Assembly (NCBI GenBank): GCA_018823175.1
Contig: JAHJIY010000042.1
Coordinates: 41,035 to 105,034 of the forward strand
Origin: Pseudomonadota bacterium
GTDB taxonomy: Bacteria; Desulfobacterota; Desulfobulbia; Desulfobulbales; JAHJIY01
DNA length: 64,000 bases
Reading direction: 5' to 3'
This document shows, one piece after another, positions 18,233 through 27,598 of the stretch; positions within the stretch are counted from its first letter, which is position 1; each line of letters opens with the position of its first letter. The notes beneath the pieces were generated by a model. The model saw nothing but the letters and a program-made list of their open reading frames with translations, was not told where the DNA came from and searched no databases. Made by a program: the position numbers and the translations under genes.

Positions 18233-18741
18233 ACCCTCTTCATACGGATTTGCCGGTTGTCATGCTACGGCCCGGTGAGTTGCATGTGGCTGATAAGCCC
18301 ACTCTGATTTCAACGATTCTCGGGTCATGTGTGGCGGTCTGCCTGTATAGTCCGCGGAAAAAAGTCGGGGCCATGTGTCATGGGGTAATGCCCAACAGTG
18401 ACCAAAAAGAAGAATGCGCCAGGTTTGTCGATTGTTCGATAAATCAGATGGTCAGCGAATTGGTCTCGCGGTACGGGGTTGTTTGTTCTGAACTTGAAGC
18501 CAAAGTGTTTGGTGGTGCAACTGGCTTTGATCGGCGCAATCAACCTGGCAGACAGTTGGTCAGTATCGGCAGGCAGAATATTGAGTCGGCGCGCCGCTGT
18601 CTGAATGAATATGGTGTGCCGGTCCTGGTGGAAAAGGTCGGGGGAGAAAAGGGGTGTAAAATGTTTTTTTATTCCCACACCGGCGAGGTTCTGATGAAAT
18701 ATTTATCACGTCAAAATATTGTGGAAGAAAATGGCCAATAA
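18220..18741 (+). CDS. cheD: Chemoreceptor glutamine deamidase CheD
   Basis: This 173-residue protein has the CheD fold. [15 protein letters not shown] gives the catalytic Cys, [12 protein letters not shown] the His, and KVFGGATGF the following loop. It deamidates receptor glutamines and in some systems activates CheA. The start overlaps cheR and the end overlaps cheB. No CheC is visible in the window, so CheD probably acts without that partner here. Confidence 0.93.
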   Translation: MSRLNPLHTDLPVVMLRPGELHVADKPTLISTILGSCVAVCLYSPRKKVGAMCHGVMPNSDQKEECARFVDCSINQMVSELVSRYGVVCSELEAKVFGGATGFDRRNQPGRQLVSIGRQNIESARRCLNEYGVPVLVEKVGGEKGCKMFFYSHTGEVLMKYLSRQNIVEENGQ

Positions 18742-19789
18742 AATCAAAGTATTACTGGTGGACGATTCCGCGGTAGTCAGGCAGAGTCTGACTGAGATTC
18801 TGCAGACTGATCCGCATATCGAGGTGATTGGCGCGGCCCGGGACCCCTTTGTGGCGGCTGAATGCATGGCCAAGGAAGAGCCGGACGTCATTATCCTGGA
18901 TGTGGAAATGCCGCGAATGGACGGGATTACCTTTCTGCATAAGATAATGAGCCAGCACCCAATCCCGGTGGTCATGTGTTCAACCCTGACTGAAAAAGGG
19001 GCGGAAACCACCCTGAAGGCCCTGGAGTATGGGGCGGTTGAGATTATTCAAAAACCAAAGCTCAGCGCCAAGCAGTTTATCGAGGAATCCCGGATCAGGA
19101 TATGTGATGCGGTAAAGGCGGCGGCTCGGGTCAAGGTCAAGAAAATATCCACTTTCACCAGGCGACCGGTTGAAAAGAAACTTACGGCCGATGCGGTTCT
19201 GGCGGCGCCGACTCACGCCATGGTCCAGACCACGGAGCGGGTGGTGGTGGTCGGCGCTTCGACCGGCGGCACCGAGGCGCTTCGGGTTTTTCTGGAAGAT
19301 CTGCCAAGTGACTGTAGCGGCATTGTCGTGGTGCAGCATATGCCGGAAGGCTTTACCTCGGCCTTTGCCAACCGCTTAAACGGGATCTGCCAGATTAATA
19401 TCAAGGAGGCCAGGGACGGTGATTCGGTCCTGCGCGGCCAGGCCTTGATTGCTCCGGGCAATAAGCATACGATGTTGAAGAGAAGCGGCGCCCGGTACTA
19501 TGTGGAAGTGAAGGACGGCCCGCTGGTCTGCCGCCATCGACCATCGGTTGATGTCTTGTTCCGCTCTACGGCGCGCTATGCCGGCAAAAACGCGATTGGC
19601 GTGATCATGACCGGGATGGGGGATGACGGGGCCAGAGGGATGTTGGAGATGAAGCAGGCCGGCGCTTATACCATCGCCCAGGACGAAAAGAGTTGTGTGG
19701 TGTTCGGCATGCCTCATGAAGCGATTAAGTTTGGCGGGGTAGATAAGATCCTGCCCTTGAACATGATCGCCCAGGAGGTCGGACGTTAG
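18731..19789 (+). CDS. cheB: Protein-glutamate methylesterase CheB
   Basis: This 352-residue enzyme has a receiver at 1-120 (D57 in [12 protein letters not shown]), a linker, and a C-terminal methylesterase. The catalytic triad residues appear in [12 protein letters not shown] (Ser), [11 protein letters not shown] (His) and [13 protein letters not shown] (Asp). It removes methyl groups from MCPs when phosphorylated by CheA. The start at 18731 (ATG) is preferred over TTG at 18719 and overlaps the cheD stop by 11 bases. Confidence 0.95.
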   Translation: MANKIKVLLVDDSAVVRQSLTEILQTDPHIEVIGAARDPFVAAECMAKEEPDVIILDVEMPRMDGITFLHKIMSQHPIPVVMCSTLTEKGAETTLKALEYGAVEIIQKPKLSAKQFIEESRIRICDAVKAAARVKVKKISTFTRRPVEKKLTADAVLAAPTHAMVQTTERVVVVGASTGGTEALRVFLEDLPSDCSGIVVVQHMPEGFTSAFANRLNGICQINIKEARDGDSVLRGQALIAPGNKHTMLKRSGARYYVEVKDGPLVCRHRPSVDVLFRSTARYAGKNAIGVIMTGMGDDGARGMLEMKQAGAYTIAQDEKSCVVFGMPHEAIKFGGVDKILPLNMIAQEVGR

Positions 19790-20036
19790 GATTGTTGATC
19801 GATGAGACTGCTTCGCGTTGCTCGCAGTGACGGTAGTCCTGGATTGATAAACTAAGATTGAGCTGAAGGGGTAATGGCTTGTTGGAAGGTTATAATCCGA
19901 CCAGGTAATCTCCCTCATATTTTTTTCAAAAATGTTCTTTATTAGAACTTTTTAACCTGCGTATAATATTATATTGTTTCAAATTTTCCCGGTATTGTTT
20001 TGGATCATATCGTAAATATAAGCAAGGAAGGAAGTT
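19790..20036. promoter_or_regulatory. Gap after cheB with repeat-like stretch and possible promoter
   Basis: Near 19807-19832 lies a GAGACTGCTTCGCG...CTCGCAGTGACG stretch of the kind seen in dispersed intergenic repeats. Further on, GTTCT-TTATT-AGAAC (about 19934-19948) is a small inverted repeat just before a TATAAT at 19962-19967. This could be a -10 box with an adjacent operator, but a good -35 is not evident. The HEAT-REC gene could therefore be transcribed separately or with the che operon. Confidence 0.35.
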
Positions 20037-21623
20037 ATGGACCTGTTTAAGGATTTTACCCAGAAAGATATGATTGAACAGATTGTCCTCCTTGAAGACC
20101 TGAAGGATGCCAAGCAGGTTGATGCTTTGCCCGCATTATTTGATCTTTATGCTAATCCCAATCCCGATCAGGCGGTTGACGAGATGGTTTACCATGCCAT
20201 TTATCAATTGCTGGCCGGGATCGATGAGCAGATTGTCAACGGGTTGCGTCATCAGTCGGACCGGGTGCGTCTTTTATGTGTCTGCCGGTCCAGGGATGGC
20301 AAGGCTGTCTCGGCCAAGCCGGTCCTGCTGGAGATGCTTAAAACTGTAAAGAATCCAGAGATGCTCAGTGAGGTGATTCATGCCTTGATCGGCTATAAAG
20401 ACCCGGAGTTGCTTGCTGAGCTGCTGCCTTTTATTGATCATGAAGACGTCTCGGTGGTGGTCTGGGCCTTGAAAGGGTTGGGCGCAACCGGAGATGCCCG
20501 GGCCCGTGACGTCATGATTGAAAGGGTCAACCAGAGTAGTTGCCTTAAAAATGCGTCCGGTGAGTGTGAATTACGGACCGCGCTGGTTGTGGAGAATCTG
20601 GCGTTGTTTAAGGATGAGGTGAGTATCGCATTTCTGGTGGCCCATATCCATAATGCCAATCCGATGTTCAGAAGGGTAATACTCTCCGCTCTGATCAGTA
20701 CGGGGTCAGCATCTCTCCTCGCTCTGGAGAAGGTCCTGGAGTCGGGCGAGCAGGATGAAAAAATTATGGCGGCCAATGTCATTGGATTTATCGGTGACAA
20801 GCAAGGGGCCGATCTTCTGTTGGCTCATCTTGAAGAGGTTGCCGATCTCAATTTGAAGTTTGCCATTTATGAGGCGCTTGGCCGGATCATGTCGATGCGC
20901 AGTGTGATCGGCTTGACCGATGGCCTGGCCGAACATGATCAGATGGTTTTGACCGCAGTCATTACCGGACTGGATAATCTGTTTAATCCCGGGGTGTTCA
21001 AAGTCTTGCTGAATCTGCTCAATCAAGCGGACACCCAGAGTGATTTGATTTTAAAGGTAGTGATCATGGCCAGGGCTACCAATATCTTTACCGCGATATA
21101 CAAGGAGGGCAATCATGCCGAGCGATTGATTACGGCGGTGGTGGCCGGCGGCGGTGAGGCGATGGCGTTTTTCAGCAATGTCCTGTCCCGGATCGATACT
21201 GATCGCAAAGAGGCGGACCTCGTGCGCTTAAGTAAAGTGGAGGCAGGGAAAACTGCGGCCAGAAGAGTGTTGGCCGCCGACGATTCCAAGGCCATGCTCT
21301 TTTTTTACAAGGGCGGGGCTGCCGAGTTGGGGGTTGATATGGTTACGGCCCTTGACGGCAAGGAAGCTTTTAGTCTCCTGGAGAAAGGGGATAAGGTCGA
21401 CCTGCTGGTTACTGACATGAATATGCCGAACATGGACGGGATCGAGTTGACTAAAAAAATTCGGGCCATAGATGAGTGGAAAGATCTGCCCATTTTGATG
21501 GCCAGCACCGAGTCTGAAAAAACCCAGAAGGAAGTCGCCATGCAGGCCGGAGTGAATGATTTTATTACCAAGCCTTTCACGATGGAACAGTTTAAGGCTA
21601 AGGTCGAATCGATGTTTTTGTAG
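20037..21623 (+). CDS. HEAT-repeat protein with C-terminal receiver domain
   Basis: This 528-residue protein has a solenoid of HEAT-like helical repeats at about 1-395 (for example LLPFIDHEDVSVVVWALKGLG and IMAANVIGFIGDKQGADLLL). A C-terminal receiver at about 405-528 has phosphoacceptor D460 in LVTDMNMPNMDG and the conserved Lys in DFITKPF. There is no DNA-binding or enzymatic output. GGAAGGAAG precedes the ATG. It ends the chemotaxis gene run, which has no stand-alone CheY, so its receiver is the obvious target of CheA; the HEAT part may bind the output partner. This role is inference. Confidence 0.82.
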   Translation: MDLFKDFTQKDMIEQIVLLEDLKDAKQVDALPALFDLYANPNPDQAVDEMVYHAIYQLLAGIDEQIVNGLRHQSDRVRLLCVCRSRDGKAVSAKPVLLEMLKTVKNPEMLSEVIHALIGYKDPELLAELLPFIDHEDVSVVVWALKGLGATGDARARDVMIERVNQSSCLKNASGECELRTALVVENLALFKDEVSIAFLVAHIHNANPMFRRVILSALISTGSASLLALEKVLESGEQDEKIMAANVIGFIGDKQGADLLLAHLEEVADLNLKFAIYEALGRIMSMRSVIGLTDGLAEHDQMVLTAVITGLDNLFNPGVFKVLLNLLNQADTQSDLILKVVIMARATNIFTAIYKEGNHAERLITAVVAGGGEAMAFFSNVLSRIDTDRKEADLVRLSKVEAGKTAARRVLAADDSKAMLFFYKGGAAELGVDMVTALDGKEAFSLLEKGDKVDLLVTDMNMPNMDGIELTKKIRAIDEWKDLPILMASTESEKTQKEVAMQAGVNDFITKPFTMEQFKAKVESMFL

Positions 21624-22137
21624 TTGCACGCGCAGATTTGGCCGGATTTGCGGCGTTTTAAGTTGGTCCGTGTCGTAGTATTACAACGGAACAACTTAGA
21701 AACTTGCATCTCCAACAAACTTTGCTCGTGGGGAGTTTGTTGGAAAATATTAGACTTCGCATCGATAATCTCCTCATTTCTTGTATTAAATTATGTGGTT
21801 CTAATGTTCTTCTCTTTTTTTAATTCCCAACGCATATATAGTTCACATGATTTCAGGTAGCATGAAGAGCAAGGCTAGTCTTACGGCTATTGTTCTTGGG
21901 TTCACGCCAAAGTCTAATATCTTTTCGGTAAAATATAACAAATGTATGCCGGGGTATTATCGCCGGAACTGGTGATTGTTGGAGATTATGGTAAGATAGG
22001 AGCGAAAACGTTTGTCGTCGGAGAAGGTTAGCCTTATTTCATTCCCTCCCGGCCTAGTTTTTATTTGACCGAAGTTTTGATTTTCCTTAAGATTAACCAG
22101 TTTCCTCTGCCAAATTCTATTTTTTACAGGAGATATA
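21624..22137. other. 514-base intergenic region with two adjacent hairpins
   Basis: No gene is called here. Two inverted repeats follow the HEAT-REC stop. The first, 21660-21697, pairs AAGTTGGTCCGT with ACGGAACAACTT (one mismatch). The second, 21711-21744, pairs TCCAACAAACT with AGTTTGTTGGA perfectly. Neither is followed by a clear T run, so they may be processing or stability structures rather than simple terminators. The rest is AT-rich. A 78-codon frame at 21624-21860 shows no motif or ribosome-binding site. The last part carries the fbp ribosome-binding site (CAGGAGATATA). Confidence 0.5.
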
Positions 22138-23181
22138 ATGAACAGACCATACGGCATTACCGTTAGTCGCCATATCATGGACAGTCAGCGTCTTCACCCC
22201 AAGGCAACCGGTGAACTATCCGGCCTGCTCACCGAACTGATCGTTGCCGCCAAGACCATCTCGGCTGAGGTCAATATGGCGGGTTTAGCAGACATCCTGG
22301 GGATGTCCGGCGATGTAAATATTCAGGGCGAGTATGTTCAGAAACTTGATGAATTTGCCAATACCACGATCAAGCGACGGATGGCCAACTGTGGCTATAT
22401 TTGCATCATGGCCTCTGAGGAGGAAGCGGATGCCATTCCGGCAACTGAAGGTTGTGAGGGTAAATATACTCTGGCCTTTGACCCGTTGGATGGTTCTTCC
22501 AATATTGATGTTAATGTCAGTATCGGCACTATTTTTTCGATTCATCGGGCTGATACTGATGGTAAATCCGCCGGCAGCGAAAGTGATCTGCTGCAAAAAG
22601 GATCTAAACAGGTTGCGGCCGGTTATATTATTTATGGCTCAAGCACCATGCTGGTCTATACGACCGGCGAAGGGGTGCACGGGTTCACCCTGGATCCGAG
22701 TGTCGGCGAGTTTTATCTTTCGCACTCGAACATCAAGATGCCGGAGAAAAGTAAATACTATAGTGTCAATGAGGGCAACACCCGTTACTGGACCGAGGAA
22801 CTGCTGCAGTATGTCAACTATCTCAAGGATGAGGACAGGGCAACCGGCCGTCCTTATAGCGCCAGGTATATCGGTTCTTTGATGGCTGATTTCCATCGCA
22901 ATCTGATTGCCGGCGGCATCTTTTTATATCCCCGGGATAAAAAGAGCCCGATCAAGTCCACCGGTAAGCTGCGTCTGCTTTATGAGGCGGCGCCTCTGGC
23001 CTTTATTGCCGAGCAGGCCGGAGGACGGGCCATTACCGATGATGGGCGGGATATCATGGGAATTCAGCCGACCTCTTTGCATCAGCGGGTGCCTTTGATT
23101 ATCGGCAGTAAGCATGATGTGGATATGGCCGAGAAATTCTTGTGCGGCAAGAAAAAGAAAGAAGATAATCTGAAAGGTTAA
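22138..23181 (+). CDS. fbp: Fructose-1,6-bisphosphatase class I
   Basis: This 347-residue enzyme hydrolyses fructose 1,6-bisphosphate to fructose 6-phosphate in gluconeogenesis. Its motifs are ASEEEADAI and FDPLDGSSNIDVNVSIGTIF for metal and phosphate binding, RYIGSLMADFHRNLI, and KLRLLYEAAPLAFIAEQAGG near the C-terminus. Length fits the class I family. AGGAGATATA precedes the ATG. It stands alone and converges on the ABC ATPase gene with 7 bases between. Confidence 0.95.
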   Translation: MNRPYGITVSRHIMDSQRLHPKATGELSGLLTELIVAAKTISAEVNMAGLADILGMSGDVNIQGEYVQKLDEFANTTIKRRMANCGYICIMASEEEADAIPATEGCEGKYTLAFDPLDGSSNIDVNVSIGTIFSIHRADTDGKSAGSESDLLQKGSKQVAAGYIIYGSSTMLVYTTGEGVHGFTLDPSVGEFYLSHSNIKMPEKSKYYSVNEGNTRYWTEELLQYVNYLKDEDRATGRPYSARYIGSLMADFHRNLIAGGIFLYPRDKKSPIKSTGKLRLLYEAAPLAFIAEQAGGRAITDDGRDIMGIQPTSLHQRVPLIIGSKHDVDMAEKFLCGKKKKEDNLKG

Positions 23182-23188
23182 TGCGGAA

Positions 23189-23980
23189 TCAAGTTTTGAA
23201 TTTATTCGGCACCGGCGTGACTCGGGGGACATTGCCCAGAATGTTTTCTTCCACCTGCATCGTGCAGCCGTAAGTCCTTTCCAGATTGGCGCCGGTCAGG
23301 ACTGCCTGCGGGCTGCCGATCATATCGACTTTCCCGTTATTTAAAAGTAGCAGCCGGTTGCCGTACATGGCGGCCAGATTTAGATCGTGGGAGACCATGA
23401 CTATCGTCATCCCCTGATCTTGTCTTAACTGTTCCATCAAGTCCATTATTTTTATCTGGTGGGCCGGGTCCAGGGAGGCGGTCGGTTCGTCCAGCAGGAT
23501 AATTTTGGGCTGCTGGCAGATGGCTCGGGCAATAATCACCCGTTGTCGTTCGCCGCCGCTTAACTGGTCGAGCCTCCGGTCGGCCAGATGGGCCACATCG
23601 GTAAATTCCATCGCTTGTTTCGTCAGCTCATAGTCAGCCGGCCCCTCCAGGCCGAGCATCCCCAAATGGGGGGAGCGGCCCATCAAAATGGTTTCAGCGA
23701 CTGTAAAGGGAAAATCCAGCGGCATTTGCTGGGGGACGACCGCGATCACCCGGGCCAGTTCGCGCGGGGAACAAGCAGCCAGTTTTTTGCCGATCACCTC
23801 TATTTCTCCCCTGAATTTGCCGGCTACCCCGGCCATGGTTTTTAAGATGGTCGTCTTGCCGGTGCCGTTGGGGCCGATGATGATGAAGAAGTCCCCGCTT
23901 CTGATCTCAAGGGAAATGTCTTGCAGGACATTAACCCGGCCATAGGATAAATAAAGGTTGGCAATGGAGATTGCAATCAT
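23189..23980 (-). CDS. btuD: Cobalamin ABC transporter ATP-binding protein
   Basis: This ATPase of about 263 residues has Walker A GPNGTGKTTIL, signature LSGGERQRVIIARA, and Walker B KIILLDEPTASLD, typical of the FecE/BtuD group. It would power the BtuC-type permease encoded immediately upstream. The ATG at 23980 gives the classic ATGA overlap with the permease stop; the longer frame to 23995 is less likely. The family also serves siderophores, but the riboswitch at the head of this operon points to cobalamin. Confidence 0.88.
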   Translation of the reverse strand: MIAISIANLYLSYGRVNVLQDISLEIRSGDFFIIIGPNGTGKTTILKTMAGVAGKFRGEIEVIGKKLAACSPRELARVIAVVPQQMPLDFPFTVAETILMGRSPHLGMLGLEGPADYELTKQAMEFTDVAHLADRRLDQLSGGERQRVIIARAICQQPKIILLDEPTASLDPAHQIKIMDLMEQLRQDQGMTIVMVSHDLNLAAMYGNRLLLLNNGKVDMIGSPQAVLTGANLERTYGCTMQVEENILGNVPRVTPVPNKFKT

Positions 23981-24990
23981 CGGTTGGCCCGCCATAATAG
24001 AAAGATGAAGATCGGCGCGCCGATCAGGGCGGTGATGATCCCGACCGGCATTTCTCCTTCGGTGGGCAGGGTCCGGGCCAGCAGATCACAGATAATCAGA
24101 TAAGTGCCGCCGCCCAAAATACAGGCCGGCACGAGCTGTCGGTGATCGGGACCCAGCATGATCCGGAAGATATGGGGGATGACCAGGCCGACAAAGCCGA
24201 TCAGGCCCGATTGGCAGACCACCAGGCTGACCATCAGGGAGGTGGTGATCAGCAGAGTATAAAAGATCACCTGCACGTTTATCCCCAGATGGGCCGCGTT
24301 TTCCTTACCCAGTAACAGAAGATTCATCGGGCGCGACATCAGAAAGATGATAATAAAACATGGGATGATTGCAAACAGGATCGGCAGTTTATCCACCGAG
24401 AACATCGAGAGGTCGCCCATCAGCCAGAAGAGGATCTGCCGGACCTGGGTGGTTTGGGTGATCGAGATCAGAAACATGATCACTGCCCCGCAGAAGGCAT
24501 TGACCATCACCCCGCCCAGGAGCAGGGAGTCTTTGTTGATGGTCGATAATGATCTGCCGGAAGAAAGGACCAGGACCAGGGCCAGGGTGCCCATACTGCC
24601 GATAAAGGCGGCGATTGGCACCCCGAAAAAGGGTGACAGGCCAAAAAGCATCGCGATAATGGCGCCGATCGCCGAGCCGCCGGAAACCCCGAGGATATAT
24701 GGCTCGGCCAGGGCGTTGCGCAACAGGGCCTGAAAGACCAGACCGCCAAGGGCCAGGGTGGCACCGACCGTGGCGGCCAGAATGATCCGGGGAAAACGGA
24801 TCTGCCAGATAATGGTGGCGGTCATCGGATCATGTCCGGCCCGGTTGAACAGGATATCAAATATTTCGGTAAAATTATGGCCCGATGAGCCGATTGACAG
24901 ACCAAGCAAGGCGCTTGCCGCCAAAATAACGGTGAGGGTCAGGCTCAGCCTTAGAAATTTCCGGATGACTGGTCTGGAGTCACTTTGCAT
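23977..24990 (-). CDS. btuC: Cobalamin ABC transporter permease, BtuC/FecCD family
   Basis: This protein of about 337 residues is mostly hydrophobic, with about ten membrane helices. It has family signatures such as RIILAATVGATLALGGLVFQALLRNALAEPYILGVSGG and LIGFVGLVIPHIFR. It forms the inner-membrane channel with the ATPase downstream. The ATG at 24990 is chosen because GGAGAG lies just upstream and it gives an 11-base overlap with the binding-protein gene; the frame extends to 25047 but the extra residues are hydrophilic and family length favours the shorter form. Confidence 0.88.
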   Translation of the reverse strand: MQSDSRPVIRKFLRLSLTLTVILAASALLGLSIGSSGHNFTEIFDILFNRAGHDPMTATIIWQIRFPRIILAATVGATLALGGLVFQALLRNALAEPYILGVSGGSAIGAIIAMLFGLSPFFGVPIAAFIGSMGTLALVLVLSSGRSLSTINKDSLLLGGVMVNAFCGAVIMFLISITQTTQVRQILFWLMGDLSMFSVDKLPILFAIIPCFIIIFLMSRPMNLLLLGKENAAHLGINVQVIFYTLLITTSLMVSLVVCQSGLIGFVGLVIPHIFRIMLGPDHRQLVPACILGGGTYLIICDLLARTLPTEGEMPVGIITALIGAPIFIFLLWRANR

Positions 24991-25879
24991 CAGGCTCTCC
25001 GAAAATTTCCGGGTGAATAATTCTGGCAAATTCTTCCAGTCCGTCAAGTAAGTGCGGGGTCGGGCGGTCGATCAGGTCGGCGTCGACCACGTAGAGCCGT
25101 TTGTTTTTGACCGCCGGGATCTGCGGCCACTTCAGCCAGCCCGATTTAAGTTCTTCCGGGGTGTGGCCGCCGGCCATTGAGGCGACAATGACAATCTCCG
25201 GCTGCAGTTTTAGGATATCTTCCCAGTTGTAGCGGGGATAAGGGTCCGGCCCGCCGGCCACGTTGCGGCCGCCGGCCAGGGTGATCAGCTCATGGATAAA
25301 GGTGTCCCGGCCCACGGTGATAATCGGCGCCGCGTCGATCTGAAAAAAGACCGCCGGTTTGGTGTCGGTCAAGGCGATTTTCTGCCGGATCGCGGTCATC
25401 CGGCTAAGCATCTCGGCCACCAGTATGTTGCTTGTTTCCTCGGCCCCCAATAACTTGCCCAGCCGTTTGGTAACCTCGACGATATCGTCAAGGTTGCGGG
25501 GGTCGATCACATAGACCGGGATGCCGAGCTCTTCGAGTTTGCTCACCGTATGTTCGGGATTGCCGTCTTTGATCCCCAGGCACAGATTTGGTTTAAGCGA
25601 GATGATTTTTTCAAGATCAAGCCTGACGTAGGAGCCGACGCGGGGCAGTTTCTGCGCTGCCGCCGGGTGGGTGCTGTACTGGGTTGCCCCGACCAATTTT
25701 TCTCCTTGCTCAAGGGCATAAACAATCTCAGTGATACTGGGGGCCAGCGAAATCAGGCGGCTGATTTTATCCGGGACCTGTACCGTCCGGCCGGCCTGGT
25801 CGATAATCTCACCGGCAGTGGCGGCTGTCGGCAGGCTCAGCAGATAAATCAGGATAATATTTATTATTTTTGTTTTCAT
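24980..25879 (-). CDS. btuF: Cobalamin-binding periplasmic protein, BtuF-like
   Basis: This 299-residue protein has a signal peptide (about 1-22, ending TAATAG) and a helical-backbone substrate-binding fold. It shows RLISLAPSITEIVYALEQGEKLVGATQYSTHP at the N-terminus and LKPNLCLGIKDGNPEHT. It would carry B12 from the outer-membrane receptor to BtuCD. The ATG at 25879 overlaps the tonB stop as ATGA, favouring it over the upstream extension to 25912. Confidence 0.88.
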   Translation of the reverse strand: MKTKIINIILIYLLSLPTAATAGEIIDQAGRTVQVPDKISRLISLAPSITEIVYALEQGEKLVGATQYSTHPAAAQKLPRVGSYVRLDLEKIISLKPNLCLGIKDGNPEHTVSKLEELGIPVYVIDPRNLDDIVEVTKRLGKLLGAEETSNILVAEMLSRMTAIRQKIALTDTKPAVFFQIDAAPIITVGRDTFIHELITLAGGRNVAGGPDPYPRYNWEDILKLQPEIVIVASMAGGHTPEELKSGWLKWPQIPAVKNKRLYVVDADLIDRPTPHLLDGLEEFARIIHPEIFGEPDAK

Positions 25880-26538
25880 TTCAATATGAACCTCACCGGG
25901 ACCCGTACCCACATGGTCAGGGTCTTGCCGTCCCGGCTGGCCGGTTGGAACAGCCAGCTCTTTACCGCCCTTAATGCCGCCTGGTCCAAAACCAGATGGC
26001 CACTTGAGGTGAAAATTTTCTGCTCATCCACCCGCCCATTTTCGTTAACCAGGACCTCCAGGACAACCGTTCCCTGGTAGCGGTGTCGCCGGGCACTTGT
26101 CGGGTACTCGGGCGGCGGATTTTCCCGGTACAATGGTTTGGCCTCAATAATCGGTCGCCGGTCATGTTGGCCGATCTCGGTTGCCTCGGCTGTAATTTTG
26201 CCTTCCATAACCGGAGAGATCATCTGCGGGCTTGGGGTTGGTTTTGCTTGGGGGCTGATTTTTGGGGTCGGCTGTTCAACCGGGATCGGGGCCGGAATCT
26301 CCCGGACGATTTTATTAATGATCGGCATGACCGGTTGGGCGATCTCCTGTTGCGGTGTTAAAGGCGGCGGGGCCGATGCCCGGCGGCGGGCGGTAAGTGA
26401 CAAACTTATCTTTCTGGCTTGCGGCGCAAACTCCTGCCGGCTCCCGTGCATGCCGAGGTCGGTGCTCATGATCGCGACATGAAACGACAAGGAGATGATC
26501 GCCGCGCTTATCAGTCGTAGGTTTTTACTGGTCAACAT
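25876..26538 (-). CDS. tonB: TonB-family energy transducer
   Basis: This 220-residue protein has one N-terminal membrane helix (about 10-28), a Pro-rich periplasmic linker (about 50-110) and a C-terminal TonB domain (about 140-220) with YPTSARRHRYQGTVVLEVLVNENGRV and AALRAVKSWLFQPA. It transmits proton-motive energy from ExbBD to the BtuB receptor of the same operon. It overlaps exbD by 14 bases and btuF by 4. Confidence 0.9.
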   Translation of the reverse strand: MLTSKNLRLISAAIISLSFHVAIMSTDLGMHGSRQEFAPQARKISLSLTARRRASAPPPLTPQQEIAQPVMPIINKIVREIPAPIPVEQPTPKISPQAKPTPSPQMISPVMEGKITAEATEIGQHDRRPIIEAKPLYRENPPPEYPTSARRHRYQGTVVLEVLVNENGRVDEQKIFTSSGHLVLDQAALRAVKSWLFQPASRDGKTLTMWVRVPVRFILK

Positions 26539-26959
26539 CGGCCTGCAGTGAAATTTTGCTCAGACCGGCCTGGTTGATCCGGTCAAGCACCAGAAATAAT
26601 TTCTGGTAATTAATGGTCTGGTCGGCAAAGAGCAGGACTCCCGGTTCGAGTGCGCCGGTGAAATCTGCCTGCCCGGCTTTTGCTTTCAGGATCTCGGTAA
26701 GTTCGGCCAGGGGGACTTCCTGCTCATCGACATAAATTTTGTCGCTTAAGTTTTCGCCCCCGGCCTTCACCGTTACCGACAGGGTCATTTCCTTGGCAAG
26801 CGAGGCAGATGCCGAGGCGGGGAGGTCGACCGGCAAGCCTTTGTGCACGGCCATCGAGAGCATGGCGTAAATAAAAAAGACCAGCAGCAGAAAGACGATA
26901 TCGATCAGCGGCAGCATCTCGATCCGGGCCTTTGGATTTACCGGCAGGTTTACTTTCAT
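26525..26959 (-). CDS. exbD: Biopolymer transport protein ExbD
   Basis: This 144-residue protein has a short cytoplasmic N-terminus, a single membrane helix (about 15-35, IEMLPLIDIVFLLLVFFIYAML, including the channel Asp) and a periplasmic domain ending QKLFLVLDRINQAGLSKISL. With ExbB it forms the proton channel that energises TonB. It overlaps exbB by 4 bases and tonB by 14, consistent with tight coupling. Confidence 0.92.
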   Translation of the reverse strand: MKVNLPVNPKARIEMLPLIDIVFLLLVFFIYAMLSMAVHKGLPVDLPASASASLAKEMTLSVTVKAGGENLSDKIYVDEQEVPLAELTEILKAKAGQADFTGALEPGVLLFADQTINYQKLFLVLDRINQAGLSKISLQADVDQ

Positions 26960-27588
26960 TCATTCCTCCCGGCTTGATCGTGGTTTCCCTGGATTAGTTT
27001 TTCGTAGACGATCTCCAGACTGGTCGCGTACTGCTCGATGGTGTGGGCCGCCTTTTGCACTCTGGAGTTGAAATAATTAAAGGGGAAGACCGAAAAAATC
27101 GCGATGCCCAGGCCGGTGGCGGTGGTGATCAGGGCCTGGGCGATGCCGGCCGTAACCACCTTCGGGTTTGCAATGCCTGCCGCGCCGAGCATTTCGAAGG
27201 AATCAATGATCCCGATTACGGTGCCGAAGATCCCCAGCAAGGGCGCCACGGTGATCATGGTGTCGAGCACGCCCATGAAACGGTTCATTCGTTTTAACTG
27301 GTCGGTGGCCGCCGCCTCCATCGCCTTGCTCATCGAAAAATCGCGATGGACGATGCCGGTGATCAGGATTTTGACCACAAAATCTCTGGTGCCGGCGACC
27401 TTGTTTTTAACTTCGTCCCATTTCCCCTGGCGGCACAGTTCCAGGACTTCGTCGAGCAGATTACGGTCCCGGTTCATCTTGACTGTGATCCAGAAGATGG
27501 CCCGTTCGATCACCACAAATAATACCATGCATGAACAGGCCAGCAGCGGGTACATGACCGGCCCACCATTGATGAAAATATCGTACAT
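26956..27588 (-). CDS. exbB: Biopolymer transport protein ExbB (MotA/TolQ/ExbB)
   Basis: This 210-residue inner-membrane protein has a helix near 12-32 and two more near 105-130 and 145-170. It contains the conserved MITVAPLLGIFGTVIGIIDSFEML and ALITTATGLGIAIFSVFPFNYF segments. AAAGGAACAGAC precedes the ATG. It pairs with ExbD. The dedicated ExbBD-TonB set inside a riboswitch-controlled B12 operon suggests BtuB does not depend on a shared Ton system. Confidence 0.92.
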   Translation of the reverse strand: MYDIFINGGPVMYPLLACSCMVLFVVIERAIFWITVKMNRDRNLLDEVLELCRQGKWDEVKNKVAGTRDFVVKILITGIVHRDFSMSKAMEAAATDQLKRMNRFMGVLDTMITVAPLLGIFGTVIGIIDSFEMLGAAGIANPKVVTAGIAQALITTATGLGIAIFSVFPFNYFNSRVQKAAHTIEQYATSLEIVYEKLIQGNHDQAGRNE

Positions 27589-27598
27589 GTCTGTTCCT

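Noticed and set aside
21624..21860. 78-codon ORF downstream of the HEAT-REC gene
   Set aside because: It crosses both hairpins, lacks a ribosome-binding site and has no recognisable motif.
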